Shown: positions 15,404 to 23,714 of the stretch, one piece after another
How positions within the stretch are numbered: position 1 is the first letter of the stretch
Layout: each line of letters starts with the position of its first letter
DNA from: Candidatus Merdimorpha stercoravium
GTDB taxonomy: Bacteria > Bacteroidota > Bacteroidia > Flavobacteriales > UBA1820
NCBI GenBank assembly: GCA_018715295.1
Contig: DVLY01000008.1
Location: forward strand, 1-29,570
Length of the DNA stretch: 29,570 nt
Reading direction: 5' to 3'
Translations under genes and position numbers: made by a program
Notes under the pieces: generated by a model
Told to the model about the DNA's origin: nothing
The model's input: only the letters and a program-made list of their open reading frames with translations
The model's database searches: none

Positions 15404-17545
15404 TTAAAACTCGAGGTTCAACTCGTCCAGATACAGCACGCTGGAGGTGCTGCCGGTAAACTGTGCCCCGCCCTTGCTGCTGGTAGCTGTGATGAGCAGG
15501 TACAGATCGCCCGAAGGGATGAAGTTGCTGTCCTTGTAGGTGAGTTCGATGTAGAAGGGACTATAACCATCCGTGGTTTCCGAGCTGGTCAGACGGCCAT
15601 AAGCCACGATATTCGGATCGTTGGCCAGATCGCTGGCCGAGCCACCCGGGTAGGAAGTGTCATCATTCGTATCGACCGAATACTGTTTGGTAGCCAGGGC
15701 GATGTACAGATCCATGCTGTCCGTGCCACCCGTTTTTTTCTCATTATTGATGTAATCGATCGTCCCGGGTTGGTAGTTGTAGTATCCCGTTACCGCGACG
15801 GGCAGGCGTCCCTCGCTGGGGATACCGAAAGTCATCTTGGCTCCAGTAAAACCCGAGATTCCTGTTAATTTCCCCAAGTACACATTCCCAGCAGCAAATT
15901 TATTACCCAATCCACCAATGTATGTCGAAAACATCTTGCAGGCTTTTCCAGCCACTACAGTCGTTGTTTCCGGCGTAGTCGGGTTGTAACCAAGTATTGC
16001 TGTTCCAAACGCGCTCTCACTACCATTTCCAGTACCCCAAACGTTATATTCCGAACCCGACTCCCCTATCAAATCTGCACCATTTTTCGTATACCAATTG
16101 TCGAAATTGGAATACGGAAGTTGCGAATCGTACATGATATTGGGCGAAGAGGGAGAATTGCCGGCATCGTAAAACAACTTGCCGTCTACCGTCAGGGTGG
16201 CACCGTCTTCGTTCAAAATATAGCAGCTGGCCACCAGGCTGGAAGCGATCGTGGCGCTCGCTCCGGAAGCAACGGTCAGAGCGTATGAGATCACCAAGCG
16301 GCCTCCCACTCCCGAGAGCTCGCTGCCATCGCCTACTTCCAACTCCGTGAGGTACAGGTAACCGTTCTTGACCGCCAGGTTCGCTCCGCCCGTCAGGGTC
16401 AGCTTCGAGTCGATCTTTGCGCGGCCGTGGTCAGAGGCGACGAATTTGCCGTTCCATCCATTCCACGAGAGGGGAGCGGTCCGCCCCTCGACATTTATCG
16501 TGAGGGTGTAGTCACCCGTTACGGTGACATCGTAAGTGGGCAGAGTGGCCGATGCGGTGAGCTCTACGTCCGCTCCGAGGGTCAGGGGAGTTTTCCCTTC
16601 GGCGATGGCCTGGTTCCACTCGGCTTCGTTGGTGATCAGATTCGGCCGGGCGGCGATGTTCAGGTCGCCCAACGTATAGCGGTAACCCGCCTCAAGAGCT
16701 TTCCCCGGCTTGGTGAAGGTATAATCCCCTGCCGAGGTCGATACCGTGATGGTCAGCTCATTCGAACCCAAATCCAATGTCCCCGAAGTCAAAGCCGCCA
16801 TGTAAACCTTGTACGGCTCGCCCACGGGAAGAACCGGCGCATCGGAAAATATAACGGAAAGATCCTGGATTTTACTTCCTCCTCCGTACAGGCTGACCAC
16901 CGCGAGCTTCGAATTAAAAACATTGTCCGAGGAGGAGATAGTAACCGAGTTCAGGGTTACATCCGCTCCGGTAGTATTGGAGGTGAGGAGAATGGGGAAC
17001 TCCAGCAAAGTACTGTAATGCTTCAGCGAGGTAGAAATCTCGGTGTCATCCGCCGAAACGGTAAACTTGTCCGAGAGAAGGGCCATGGTTTTCAGCCCGC
17101 CTTCGTGGGTATTCTTGGTGGCATCGGTTGCCGTAATCTCAAAATCACCCATATCCACCTTGTCGCCGTAATTAAACATAATCGTGCGCGATGAGGTAAA
17201 ACTGGTGGAGGCATTCGAGGAGGCCAGGTAATATTCCCCTTCGGGGATCGCCTGCGAAGCGACAAAATCGGCTTGGCGGCTATCCTCCGAGAGGGAAGCC
17301 TTGTCCAAGGTCAAGGGGTAGGTATTTTCGCTGGTATTGGAGATCAACAGGAGTTGGTCGCCTTCTTCCCACAGAACGGTGAGTCCGTCTTCGTGCAAGG
17401 CGGTGCGGGTGGAGGGGGTTGCAGCAGTTACCGAGATGCGCAGCCCTTCGACCGACGACGAGGTGCGCATGGCGTTGTCCTTAGTGCAGCCGGCAGCCAG
17501 CGCGGCCAGGCACAGAGCAGACAGGAGGTATTTCGTGGTTTTCAT
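15404..17545 (-). CDS. Fimbrillin-like lipoprotein with C-terminal PCMD domain
   Basis: This is a predicted surface lipoprotein of 713 aa. I use ATG 17545, giving MKTTKYLLSALC and a lipobox ending at C20 (LAAGC); an ATG at 17581 would add 12 residues before the signal peptide. Residues about 30-300 resemble the Bacteroidales fimbrillin/Mfa-like fold, including STRTALHEDGLTVLWEEGDQ, a signature of that group. A repetitive beta-rich stretch follows at about 305-458. The C-terminal part (about 475-713) resembles the PCMD domain, with FDNWYT, a GYYNYQPGTIDY segment and the closing VLYLDELNLEF. PCMD domains are linked to glycan binding or use. It follows the 41-aa ORF and may be a glycan-binding adhesin or stalk protein. 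The function is inferred; fold assignments are from motif recognition only. Confidence 0.8.
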   Translation of the reverse strand: MKTTKYLLSALCLAALAAGCTKDNAMRTSSSVEGLRISVTAATPSTRTALHEDGLTVLWEEGDQLLLISNTSENTYPLTLDKASLSEDSRQADFVASQAIPEGEYYLASSNASTSFTSSRTIMFNYGDKVDMGDFEITATDATKNTHEGGLKTMALLSDKFTVSADDTEISTSLKHYSTLLEFPILLTSNTTGADVTLNSVTISSSDNVFNSKLAVVSLYGGGSKIQDLSVIFSDAPVLPVGEPYKVYMAALTSGTLDLGSNELTITVSTSAGDYTFTKPGKALEAGYRYTLGDLNIAARPNLITNEAEWNQAIAEGKTPLTLGADVELTASATLPTYDVTVTGDYTLTINVEGRTAPLSWNGWNGKFVASDHGRAKIDSKLTLTGGANLAVKNGYLYLTELEVGDGSELSGVGGRLVISYALTVASGASATIASSLVASCYILNEDGATLTVDGKLFYDAGNSPSSPNIMYDSQLPYSNFDNWYTKNGADLIGESGSEYNVWGTGNGSESAFGTAILGYNPTTPETTTVVAGKACKMFSTYIGGLGNKFAAGNVYLGKLTGISGFTGAKMTFGIPSEGRLPVAVTGYYNYQPGTIDYINNEKKTGGTDSMDLYIALATKQYSVDTNDDTSYPGGSASDLANDPNIVAYGRLTSSETTDGYSPFYIELTYKDSNFIPSGDLYLLITATSSKGGAQFTGSTSSVLYLDELNLEF

Positions 17546-17593
17546 TCCGGATTGCATTTGTTTCGAGTTCGTTGTTTCCATTTACCAGTCTGT

Positions 17594-17719
17594 TTACCAG
17601 GGGCCTCCGTCGCCGTAGCCGGGCGCCGAGACGGCGAACCCACGTTCGACATCGACCTGTACGACCTCCGCCGTGGGGGCGAGGTATTCCTTTCGAAGGT
17701 GTTTTTTGTTGTCTTTCAT
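17594..17719 (-). CDS. Small 41-aa hypothetical protein ahead of fimbrillin-like gene
   Basis: A short minus-strand ORF starts at ATG 17719 and ends with TAA at 17594-17596. The 41-aa product begins MKDNKKHLRKEYLAPTAEVV, continues with QVDVERGFAVSAP and ends with a Gly-rich tail GYGDGGPW. The pattern of a basic start, a Y-x-A-P-x-x-E-V-V core and a Gly/aromatic tail recalls small unnamed proteins I associate with Bacteroidales fimbrillin loci. It has no signal peptide or membrane segment. Its stop codon lies 48 nt before the preferred start of the downstream lipoprotein (12 nt before the alternative one), so the two are likely co-translated from one transcript. The function is unknown. Support comes from the operon position and recognisable composition, not from length. 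Confidence 0.65.
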   Translation of the reverse strand: MKDNKKHLRKEYLAPTAEVVQVDVERGFAVSAPGYGDGGPW

Positions 17720-17764
17720 GGAGATAGCGTTTTTGTATTTCGTTTACAGTTTCCTTGATTTTGC

Positions 17765-17772
17765 CAAATGTA
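17765..17772 (-). promoter_or_regulatory. Candidate -7 element for the fimbrillin/PCMD operon
   Basis: The minus strand reads TACATTTG, the same -7 box as the tRNA-Arg promoter, 45 nt before the small ORF. No TTTG lies at the expected distance upstream, where the sequence is AT-rich. The surrounding 232-nt divergent gap (17720-17951) would also contain the regulatory region of the AraC-family gene. Confidence 0.45.
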
Positions 17773-17951
17773 CAAATTTTTGAAAAAACCTGACGGCTTT
17801 TTCCAGATTTGAAAAAAACAAAACTCTCCTCCCGGAAAAGACGAGGCAGATTTTACCCGGTATTTGTTCCGTTTTTCCTTTTCACTTTCCCGCAGGTAGG
17901 TGTTCTGTCGAAAAACGAGTATTTTCGCCGGGTTATTCCCTTGCCTCGGAC

Positions 17952-18830
17952 ATGAAAATTACCAAAATACCCCAGCTCGGCATCCGTTTTACCCAAAACA
18001 TCCCCGGCATCATCACCCTCGGAGAAGACTTTGCCATATTCGACGACCTGAGCGCCGTTCCTGCCTTAGAGCACCCCATACGCATCGAGGCGCTGGTGCT
18101 TTCCATGTGCCTGAAAGGTCGCATGGACCTATCCATCAACATGGAGCGGCGCTCCATCGCCCCGGGCGACATGATCCTGATCCGCCCCAACAACATTCTC
18201 CAACACCTTTCGCACAGCGACGATCTTTCGGCTGTATTCATTGCCATGAACGTCCATTCGACCGTGGACATTATCTCGCTGATCAAACGGACGCTTCCCA
18301 CCTACCACTACATGAAGGAAGCTCCCTTGATCCACCTGGACGACCAGGAAAGACAATGTTTTTCCGAATATTACCGTCTGCTGAAGGCCAAAGCCGCCGC
18401 TACGGACAACCCGATGCGCCGGGAGATTATCATCAACATCGTGCGGGCAATGATCTGCGACCTGATCTATATTTCCCAATGCCGAATCCCGCAAGACAAT
18501 ACCCCGAAAAGACGGGAAGACCAATTGGCCGAACTATTCTTCCGACAGATGGAAAAATCCTTTCGCGAACACCGGGATGTGGCTTACTACGCCGACAAGC
18601 TATGCCTCACCCCGAAATACCTCTCGCAGATGGTAAAAAAAGCCACCGGACGCACCGCCGGACAATGGATCGACTACCGCGTGATCCTCGAAGCCAAAGT
18701 CCTGCTGCAAACCACCGACATGACTGTCCAACAAATCTCCCAGGAACTGAACTTTCCCAACCAGTCCTTTTTCGGCAAATATTTCAAGAACCTCACCGGG
18801 ATTTCACCCCAGAAATACCGGAAAGCGTAA
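17952..18830 (+). CDS. AraC-family transcriptional regulator
   Basis: The 292-aa cytoplasmic protein has an N-terminal cupin-like sensing region (about 20-150) and a C-terminal double helix-turn-helix of the AraC/XylS type (about 203-292). The second HTH contains the family signature running from ISQELNFPNQSFFGKYFKNL to GISPQKYRK. Such proteins usually activate nearby promoters in response to a small molecule or stress. The gene is transcribed away from the small ORF and fimbrillin/PCMD operon, with starts 232 nt apart, so control of that operon is the simplest hypothesis. The ligand cannot be inferred. Start choice: ATG 17952 gives a standard cupin-type N terminus. Confidence 0.9.
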   Translation: MKITKIPQLGIRFTQNIPGIITLGEDFAIFDDLSAVPALEHPIRIEALVLSMCLKGRMDLSINMERRSIAPGDMILIRPNNILQHLSHSDDLSAVFIAMNVHSTVDIISLIKRTLPTYHYMKEAPLIHLDDQERQCFSEYYRLLKAKAAATDNPMRREIIINIVRAMICDLIYISQCRIPQDNTPKRREDQLAELFFRQMEKSFREHRDVAYYADKLCLTPKYLSQMVKKATGRTAGQWIDYRVILEAKVLLQTTDMTVQQISQELNFPNQSFFGKYFKNLTGISPQKYRKA

Positions 18831-18834
18831 CCCT

Positions 18835-18862
18835 CCGAAGCACTCCGCTTCGGTTTTTTTTT
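18835..18862 (+). terminator. Terminator of the AraC-family gene
   Basis: A 7-bp stem (18835-18841 with 18847-18853) with a 5-nt loop is followed by nine consecutive T. It lies 4 nt after the stop codon. Confidence 0.93.
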
Positions 18863-18892
18863 GATCTTTTCCCAGCGGGGATCCTTCCCGCG

Positions 18893-19264
18893 CTACTTTT
18901 TGAAAATAAAATAAACGGCTCCGATCAGGCACAGAAAACCCATCAAGTGGTTGAGCCGCAAGTGTTCGGTTTTGAAAAACAGGAGCATAAAGACGGTAAA
19001 GACCGTCAGGGTGATCACCTCCTGAATGACCTTGAGCTCCACCAGGGAAAAAGGCCCTCCGGTCTCCTTGTACCCCAAACGGTTGGCCGGCACCATAAAG
19101 CAGTACTCCAACAAGGCGATGCTCCAACTGATCAGCACCACCGCCCACAAGCCGAGTTTTGAAAACCAGGGCGTCTGCGCCATACGCAGATGTCCGTACC
19201 AGGCGATGGTCATAAACGTATTGGAACACACCAGCAGGAGAATGGTAAGCAGCGATTTGGACAT
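18893..19264 (-). CDS. DUF486 / DMT-like small membrane protein
   Basis: The 123-aa protein has about four hydrophobic segments (residues near 3-25, 37-57, 78-98 and 103-121) and matches the DUF486 group, which is distantly related to small DMT-type transporters. Recognisable features are the SNTFMTIAWYGHL stretch, the central EYCFMVPANRLGY motif, and LKVIQE before the third helix. The substrate is unknown. It is convergent with the AraC-family gene and divergent from the YeiH-family gene. A -7 box lies upstream. I see no clear terminator on the minus strand after its stop codon. Confidence 0.85.
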   Translation of the reverse strand: MSKSLLTILLLVCSNTFMTIAWYGHLRMAQTPWFSKLGLWAVVLISWSIALLEYCFMVPANRLGYKETGGPFSLVELKVIQEVITLTVFTVFMLLFFKTEHLRLNHLMGFLCLIGAVYFIFKK

Positions 19265-19292
19265 GACTTTTTTCTTCGTTTTTTCCGGTGTG

Positions 19293-19300
19293 CAAAGTTA
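19293..19300 (-). promoter_or_regulatory. Candidate -7 element for the DUF486 gene
   Basis: The minus strand reads TAACTTTG, 28 nt before the ATG at 19264. I find no TTTG at the expected spacing upstream. Confidence 0.45.
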
Positions 19301-19446
19301 CGAAACAAGCCCGTTCGATCGTCTCCCCGCCCGACAAAAGATTTTTCTGCTCCCACAGCGCTTCCCCACATTCGGAAGGGACGAGAGAAAGTACTATTCC
19401 GGCATCCGTTGGATAATTTTTATTTATCTATTAGTAGAAAATACCA

Positions 19447-19478
19447 TTCGTTTTATTTATAATCAACCCTTACCTTTG
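19447..19478 (+). promoter_or_regulatory. Promoter of the YeiH-family gene
   Basis: TTCG at 19447-19450 (one mismatch to TTTG) precedes TACCTTTG at 19471-19478 by 20 nt. The ATG at 19503 lies 24 nt further on. The upstream 80 bases are unusually AT-rich for this window. Confidence 0.65.
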
Positions 19479-19502
19479 CGCCCTGAAAAAAACGGAACCG
19501 AC

Positions 19503-20456
19503 ATGAGAAAACTCTTGAGAGAAAAGTGGAGACGGATCGTCTTTCTGATCCTGATGAGCCTGTGCATCGTACCGGACACCGACATGCAGCCCATCCTTTC
19601 ACCCGCCCTGGCGCTTTTTGCCGGGATCGTCGTAGCCAACACGATGGGCAACCCGTTCGAGAAACTGAGCCGCGAAGCGGTAAAAACCCTGCTGAAAATC
19701 GCCATCGTGGGCCTGGGCTTCGGCATCCACGCCGACAAGGCCATGCAGGCCGGCGGGAAAGGCGTCCTGCTGACCGTCTTCAGCATAGCCCTCACCCTGA
19801 CCCTGGGAGCGTTTCTGGGGCGGAGGCTGACCGTGGACAAAAAGACCTCGTACCTGATCGCCAGCGGCACCGCCATCTGCGGAGGCAGCGCCATTGCAGC
19901 CGTCAGCCCGCTGGTAAAAGCCGAGGACAGCCAGATAAGCCTGGCCCTGGGTACGGTATTCATCCTCAATGCCGCCGCTTTGTTCATCTTCCCGCCCATC
20001 GGACATGCGCTGGGCCTTTCGCAAGTGGAATTCGGAACCTGGGCCGCCATCGCCATCCACGATACGAGTTCGGTGGTGGGCGCAGCAGCGGCTTACGGGC
20101 CGCAGGCCGAAGCGACGGCCACGACCTTGAAACTGGCCCGGGCGCTGTGGATCATCCCCCTGTCCGTCTTTACCCTCTGGGCATTCAAGAGCAAGGGGGG
20201 AAAGATCAAAATTCCGTACTTCATCCTGCTGTTCGTGGTGGCCATCGCGATCAACACCTGGTTCCCGTCCCTGGCTCCGCTTTACTCGGGCATCGGGATC
20301 GCGGCACACCAGATCCTGATCCTTACGCTCTTTCTCATCGGCGCGGGGCTGTCCCGCCATACGCTGAAAAACGTGGGCATCCGACCGCTAATCCTGGGGA
20401 TAAGCCTGTGGGTAGTGGTTTCTGTGGTTTCCCTGACGGCGATCCTGTGTTTCTGA
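19503..20456 (+). CDS. YeiH/UPF0324 family putative sulfate exporter
   Basis: The 317-aa inner-membrane protein has about ten hydrophobic segments. Family hallmarks include LLKIAIVGLGFGI near residue 62, the glycine-rich SGTAICGGSAIAAVSP near 122, and AIHDTSSVVGAA near 185. Related proteins are annotated as putative sulfate exporters, but the transported substrate is largely unproven. I use ATG 19503 (MRKLLREKWRR) because it follows a good promoter; the open frame continues upstream through the promoter and the divergent DUF486 gene, which is not credible as coding. The gene ends in a long hairpin shared with the convergent amidase-like gene. Confidence 0.9.
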   Translation: MRKLLREKWRRIVFLILMSLCIVPDTDMQPILSPALALFAGIVVANTMGNPFEKLSREAVKTLLKIAIVGLGFGIHADKAMQAGGKGVLLTVFSIALTLTLGAFLGRRLTVDKKTSYLIASGTAICGGSAIAAVSPLVKAEDSQISLALGTVFILNAAALFIFPPIGHALGLSQVEFGTWAAIAIHDTSSVVGAAAAYGPQAEATATTLKLARALWIIPLSVFTLWAFKSKGGKIKIPYFILLFVVAIAINTWFPSLAPLYSGIGIAAHQILILTLFLIGAGLSRHTLKNVGIRPLILGISLWVVVSVVSLTAILCF

Positions 20457-20469
20457 CGTGGTGCAAACC

Positions 20470-20530
20470 GCCGTGCGTGCAAGCAAAAGGCCGGAGGCAT
20501 TGCCTCCGGCCTTTTGCTTGCACGCACGGC
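20470..20530. terminator. 30-bp perfect inverted repeat, bidirectional terminator
   Basis: Arms 20470-20499 and 20501-20530 are perfectly complementary over 30 bp around a single central base. The core is a GC-rich block flanked by A4 and T4 tracts and then by further GC-rich pairing. It lies between the convergent YeiH-family and amidase-like genes, 14 nt and 7 nt from their stop codons, and should end transcription in both directions. Confidence 0.85.
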
Positions 20531-20536
20531 TAAGGA

Positions 20537-23500
20537 TCAATCCTTCTGGAAGAAAAATTCCAAAATGTTGCCCAAAAGCTCGGTTCGCTTGTCCTGCCCT
20601 TCGACTACCTCGATGGGGAATCCCAGCACCACCGTGCGGTAATCGTCGCCACGGTAGGCCACCGCCGCACTGATATTGTTGTCGGCATAGCGCATCACGG
20701 TAAAGGCCTTGTCGCCCACCGGCACCAGACCGTCGGGCGATTCCACGCTGTACACCTGCTCGTTCGGACGGGTGCGGAACGTGTAATTCCCCGCCAGGGA
20801 AACATACGGGGAAACGGCCGGCTCGACCTCGCCCGTGCTGGAAGCGCAATCGGTCATCCAGCGAAACTTGAGCACCTTGTTGGCAAATTCCTTGCCTTGC
20901 TTGTCCACCCAAGGATTGTCCCACAGGTCGCTGGCTACATACGCGCCGCTGACCAGGATATTGCCCCCGGCAGCCGTATAGTCGGAGATGGCCTGCTGCA
21001 TCGCAGGAGAGAAGGCTTCAAAATCCACCCGGTCTTCGGTGTGGCCCAACATGCTGCGACGCTGCTTGCCCAGGATCAGATCGACCGCCTGGTAGTCCTT
21101 CATGTCCACCGAGCCATTTTCCACCGCTTCGTTGCTGGCCGAAACGAACGAGTAACCCAGTTGGGCCAAAGAACGCCCGTGAACCGCCGGATAGTCGAAC
21201 GTATTGCCGGCTACTACCTTCGTCTCGTAATCGCCGTCGGATGCGCCGAATCCGGCCGAATCGTCATCCATCCAGGGAATGCTGCGGCGGAACTCGTGCA
21301 TCGGCCCGATGTAGGAAATATCCTCTATGTACGGCACGCCGCTGTCGCGGAAATCCAGGAATCCGGCATACGTACTGTCGCGCGAGGCGAAACTTTCAGG
21401 GGCGCTCACCCGATCGAAACCATTGACGATAAGCACCGTCCCTTTCTCGTTCTGAGCACGCATCGCAGCCAGGATCTCGCTGTCGAAACTCTCGCCGCCC
21501 TTGTTCACCGCCGTTACTTTGTAGGAATACATCTGTCCCGGAGCGATCGAAGCCGTGTAAACGGTATCCTCCACCAGCGTCCCATTGTCAAATGCACCAT
21601 CCCCCACGCGGGTATAAACGATGTACGCATCGGGCATGGCCGTGGGTTCGAGCGTATCGGCTACCGGACTCCAGCGCAGGCGAACCTGGTCGTTGCCGGC
21701 GAATTCCACCGAGAAATTGTCCACCGGAAGGGGCTGCACCACATACGGGCGGCCGTCGCGGGCGCTGAGGAACTTGAGCATTCCCTTGTAAACGGCCCGG
21801 GAGACGACAAAGCGGAAACGCGGATCCAATCCATACCGCATGTCGGCGAAATTCTGATGGGAGAGCAGCTCCAGGAGCATCGAAGGCACCTCCGGGATAC
21901 GCGACTCGGCGTAATTCCCGTTCATCAGTTGCCGGCGGGTAAAGTCCGGAGCGCACTGCGCCCGCACGTCGCCCACGATCTGGGTCTGTACCAGGTCGGC
22001 CAAATCGCGGTTGTCGTAACGGGACTCGCCGTTGGCAAACTCCGTCTTGTCGTTCGATTTCAGGGTGTAGATGGACAGTGCCCCCACGATCGTATTGTCT
22101 TTCTTGGTACCGGCATCCGAATGGAAAGCAAAGGAAAGATCCACCGGAATGTTCAGCCCCTTCGCACCGGGGTTTACCGACGAACCGCCCGCCAGGTAAT
22201 TCACCCAACGGGGCCGTCCCGCATAGTCATCGGTATAATCCTGCCCCTGGTAAGCGGCATAGACCGAATCGGGCACACCGGCCCACTGCATGAAGTAACG
22301 CGCTCCTTCCGTAAAACGGGGATAACCGCTCACGATCGGCTCCGGGGTGATGCCCATCTCCGCTATCCGACGCGCATCGCCCGCCAGGAGCGAGGTATCG
22401 GCCGGCACCGTGCGGGCGATATTGCCCATGCCGCCGCCTATCTTGACCCCGTCGGCCGTTACCACCGAGCCGGCCCGGGCACTGCGGTTGGTCAGTTCCA
22501 CCCGGCCGCTGCGCCCTTTGTCGAAGTCGAACTTACCGAGGTAAACCCACGTGCCGCCGCCCATCTTCTGATTGACCCGGAAGGAGGTCTTTCCCCCCTT
22601 GTGGTAAACGGTGTACAGGGCATCGTCCGTGCTCTCGGGCAGCGTCTTATACGATACGTACACGGCATAGGTGCCTTCCTTCTCAAATTCGGGCTGCCAT
22701 ACCGCTACGCTTTCCTTTCCCTTGGCAATGGTGGCTACCTGGCGGTAGGTTCCCATCTCGAAAGGATTCTCCCCGTCCACATAGTACTCCTTGGGGTCGT
22801 TAAAGCCTGCACCTTGCCCGACCTGCCAGGCAGATTCGCCGTTCTTTTCATAATATCCGGAAGTCGGGATGTCGTTGTCCGAAATGATCTCCTCGATCTG
22901 CCAGTCCCGCTCGCGCGGCAACAGCACCACCGCTCCGGCACGTTCGAGCATCGGTACCAGGAACGGCAGGACAAAACTCTGGGTGAAGACATCCTCCACC
23001 GTCTGGAAGATCCGCGCCCGCTGCCATTCCCAACGCAGCAGTTTCTGCTCGTAATAGTACCCGTGGCTCTGCCACATGGCGATATGGCGCCCGTAAAGCC
23101 CTTCGGTCGGGGTAAGAGCCTGGTCCTGGGGAGCCACCAGCGGGGTCGGGATATTTTTGAGTTTTACCGCTTTCTTGCGCGCATTCTGTTCCCGGTAATA
23201 ACGCGGGATGAGTTCGTTGATCTCCTTTCCCTCGCTCACGGCGCGCAGACGGTATGAGGTAAGCCCGGCCGGGAGGCTGTCCTTGAGGATCGCGTAAATA
23301 TCGGCGCAAACGTCTTCCCGCATGGGATACTGAGCCAATACCGGATTGTAATACAGCGTGATCTGCCCCCCGGACACCGCGAGCGAATCCAGGCGCACAC
23401 GCCCCACGTAATAATTGTGCGTCCCCTGACGGGCGCGGCAATACGCGGTAAGCGTATCGTCCTTTGCCTTGAAAAACGCGGTATCCACCGGCGTCTGGGC

Positions 23501-23560
23501 CTGTCCTTGCAAGAAGGACGCCCCGCCCAGCAAGGCGCAAAGTACAAATTTGATGTTCAT
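20537..23560 (-). CDS. Secreted amidase-like protein with golvesin-like and Fn3 domains
   Basis: The 1007-aa exported protein resembles those often annotated as xanthan lyase or golvesin-domain proteins in Bacteroidota. I use ATG 23560, giving signal peptide MNIKFVLCALLGG...GQA; an ATG 8 codons upstream (23584) is possible. Numbering from 23560, Amidase_3-like zinc ligands can be proposed at H166 (QSHGYYYE), E189 (QTVEDVF) and H480 (AFHSDAG), with E564 (LLELLSHQN) as catalytic glutamate. A golvesin-like beta domain (about 257-387, with EGTYAVYVSYK and GGGTWVYLGKFDF) lies between the first and second pair, as an insertion. An Fn3 domain follows at about 610-700, then a C-terminal Rossmann-like region with VLIVNGFDR. 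It probably acts on peptidoglycan or a related polymer in the periplasm; xanthan lyase activity is not supported. Confidence 0.85.
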   Translation of the reverse strand: MNIKFVLCALLGGASFLQGQAQTPVDTAFFKAKDDTLTAYCRARQGTHNYYVGRVRLDSLAVSGGQITLYYNPVLAQYPMREDVCADIYAILKDSLPAGLTSYRLRAVSEGKEINELIPRYYREQNARKKAVKLKNIPTPLVAPQDQALTPTEGLYGRHIAMWQSHGYYYEQKLLRWEWQRARIFQTVEDVFTQSFVLPFLVPMLERAGAVVLLPRERDWQIEEIISDNDIPTSGYYEKNGESAWQVGQGAGFNDPKEYYVDGENPFEMGTYRQVATIAKGKESVAVWQPEFEKEGTYAVYVSYKTLPESTDDALYTVYHKGGKTSFRVNQKMGGGTWVYLGKFDFDKGRSGRVELTNRSARAGSVVTADGVKIGGGMGNIARTVPADTSLLAGDARRIAEMGITPEPIVSGYPRFTEGARYFMQWAGVPDSVYAAYQGQDYTDDYAGRPRWVNYLAGGSSVNPGAKGLNIPVDLSFAFHSDAGTKKDNTIVGALSIYTLKSNDKTEFANGESRYDNRDLADLVQTQIVGDVRAQCAPDFTRRQLMNGNYAESRIPEVPSMLLELLSHQNFADMRYGLDPRFRFVVSRAVYKGMLKFLSARDGRPYVVQPLPVDNFSVEFAGNDQVRLRWSPVADTLEPTAMPDAYIVYTRVGDGAFDNGTLVEDTVYTASIAPGQMYSYKVTAVNKGGESFDSEILAAMRAQNEKGTVLIVNGFDRVSAPESFASRDSTYAGFLDFRDSGVPYIEDISYIGPMHEFRRSIPWMDDDSAGFGASDGDYETKVVAGNTFDYPAVHGRSLAQLGYSFVSASNEAVENGSVDMKDYQAVDLILGKQRRSMLGHTEDRVDFEAFSPAMQQAISDYTAAGGNILVSGAYVASDLWDNPWVDKQGKEFANKVLKFRWMTDCASSTGEVEPAVSPYVSLAGNYTFRTRPNEQVYSVESPDGLVPVGDKAFTVMRYADNNISAAVAYRGDDYRTVVLGFPIEVVEGQDKRTELLGNILEFFFQKD

Positions 23561-23609
23561 GGTGAGAAAGTATTTTGTTTTCACGATTTTCTACCTCAAA
23601 AGCGCAAGC

Positions 23610-23625
23610 GGTTACAAATGTAACC
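23610..23625. promoter_or_regulatory. Palindrome overlapping a -7 box, possible operator
   Basis: GGTTACAAATGTAACC is a perfect inverted repeat with 6-nt arms and a 4-nt centre. On the minus strand it contains TACATTTG (23615-23622), a full -7 match 55 nt before the amidase-like ATG. A dimeric regulator bound here would block that promoter. No -33 TTTG lies at the usual spacing. Confidence 0.45.
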
Positions 23626-23714
23626 AACTTTTGCCGATATTCTTTCGCAAAAAGGCAATTTTGCACGCGAATTTTTCCCGACCCCGGAGCATCCGAAACG
23701 CCCGAAAAAATGCG

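Noticed and set aside
19026..19502. Extended N terminus of the YeiH-family protein
   Set aside because: The extension overlaps the divergent DUF486 gene and its own promoter; ATG 19503 gives the usual family N terminus.
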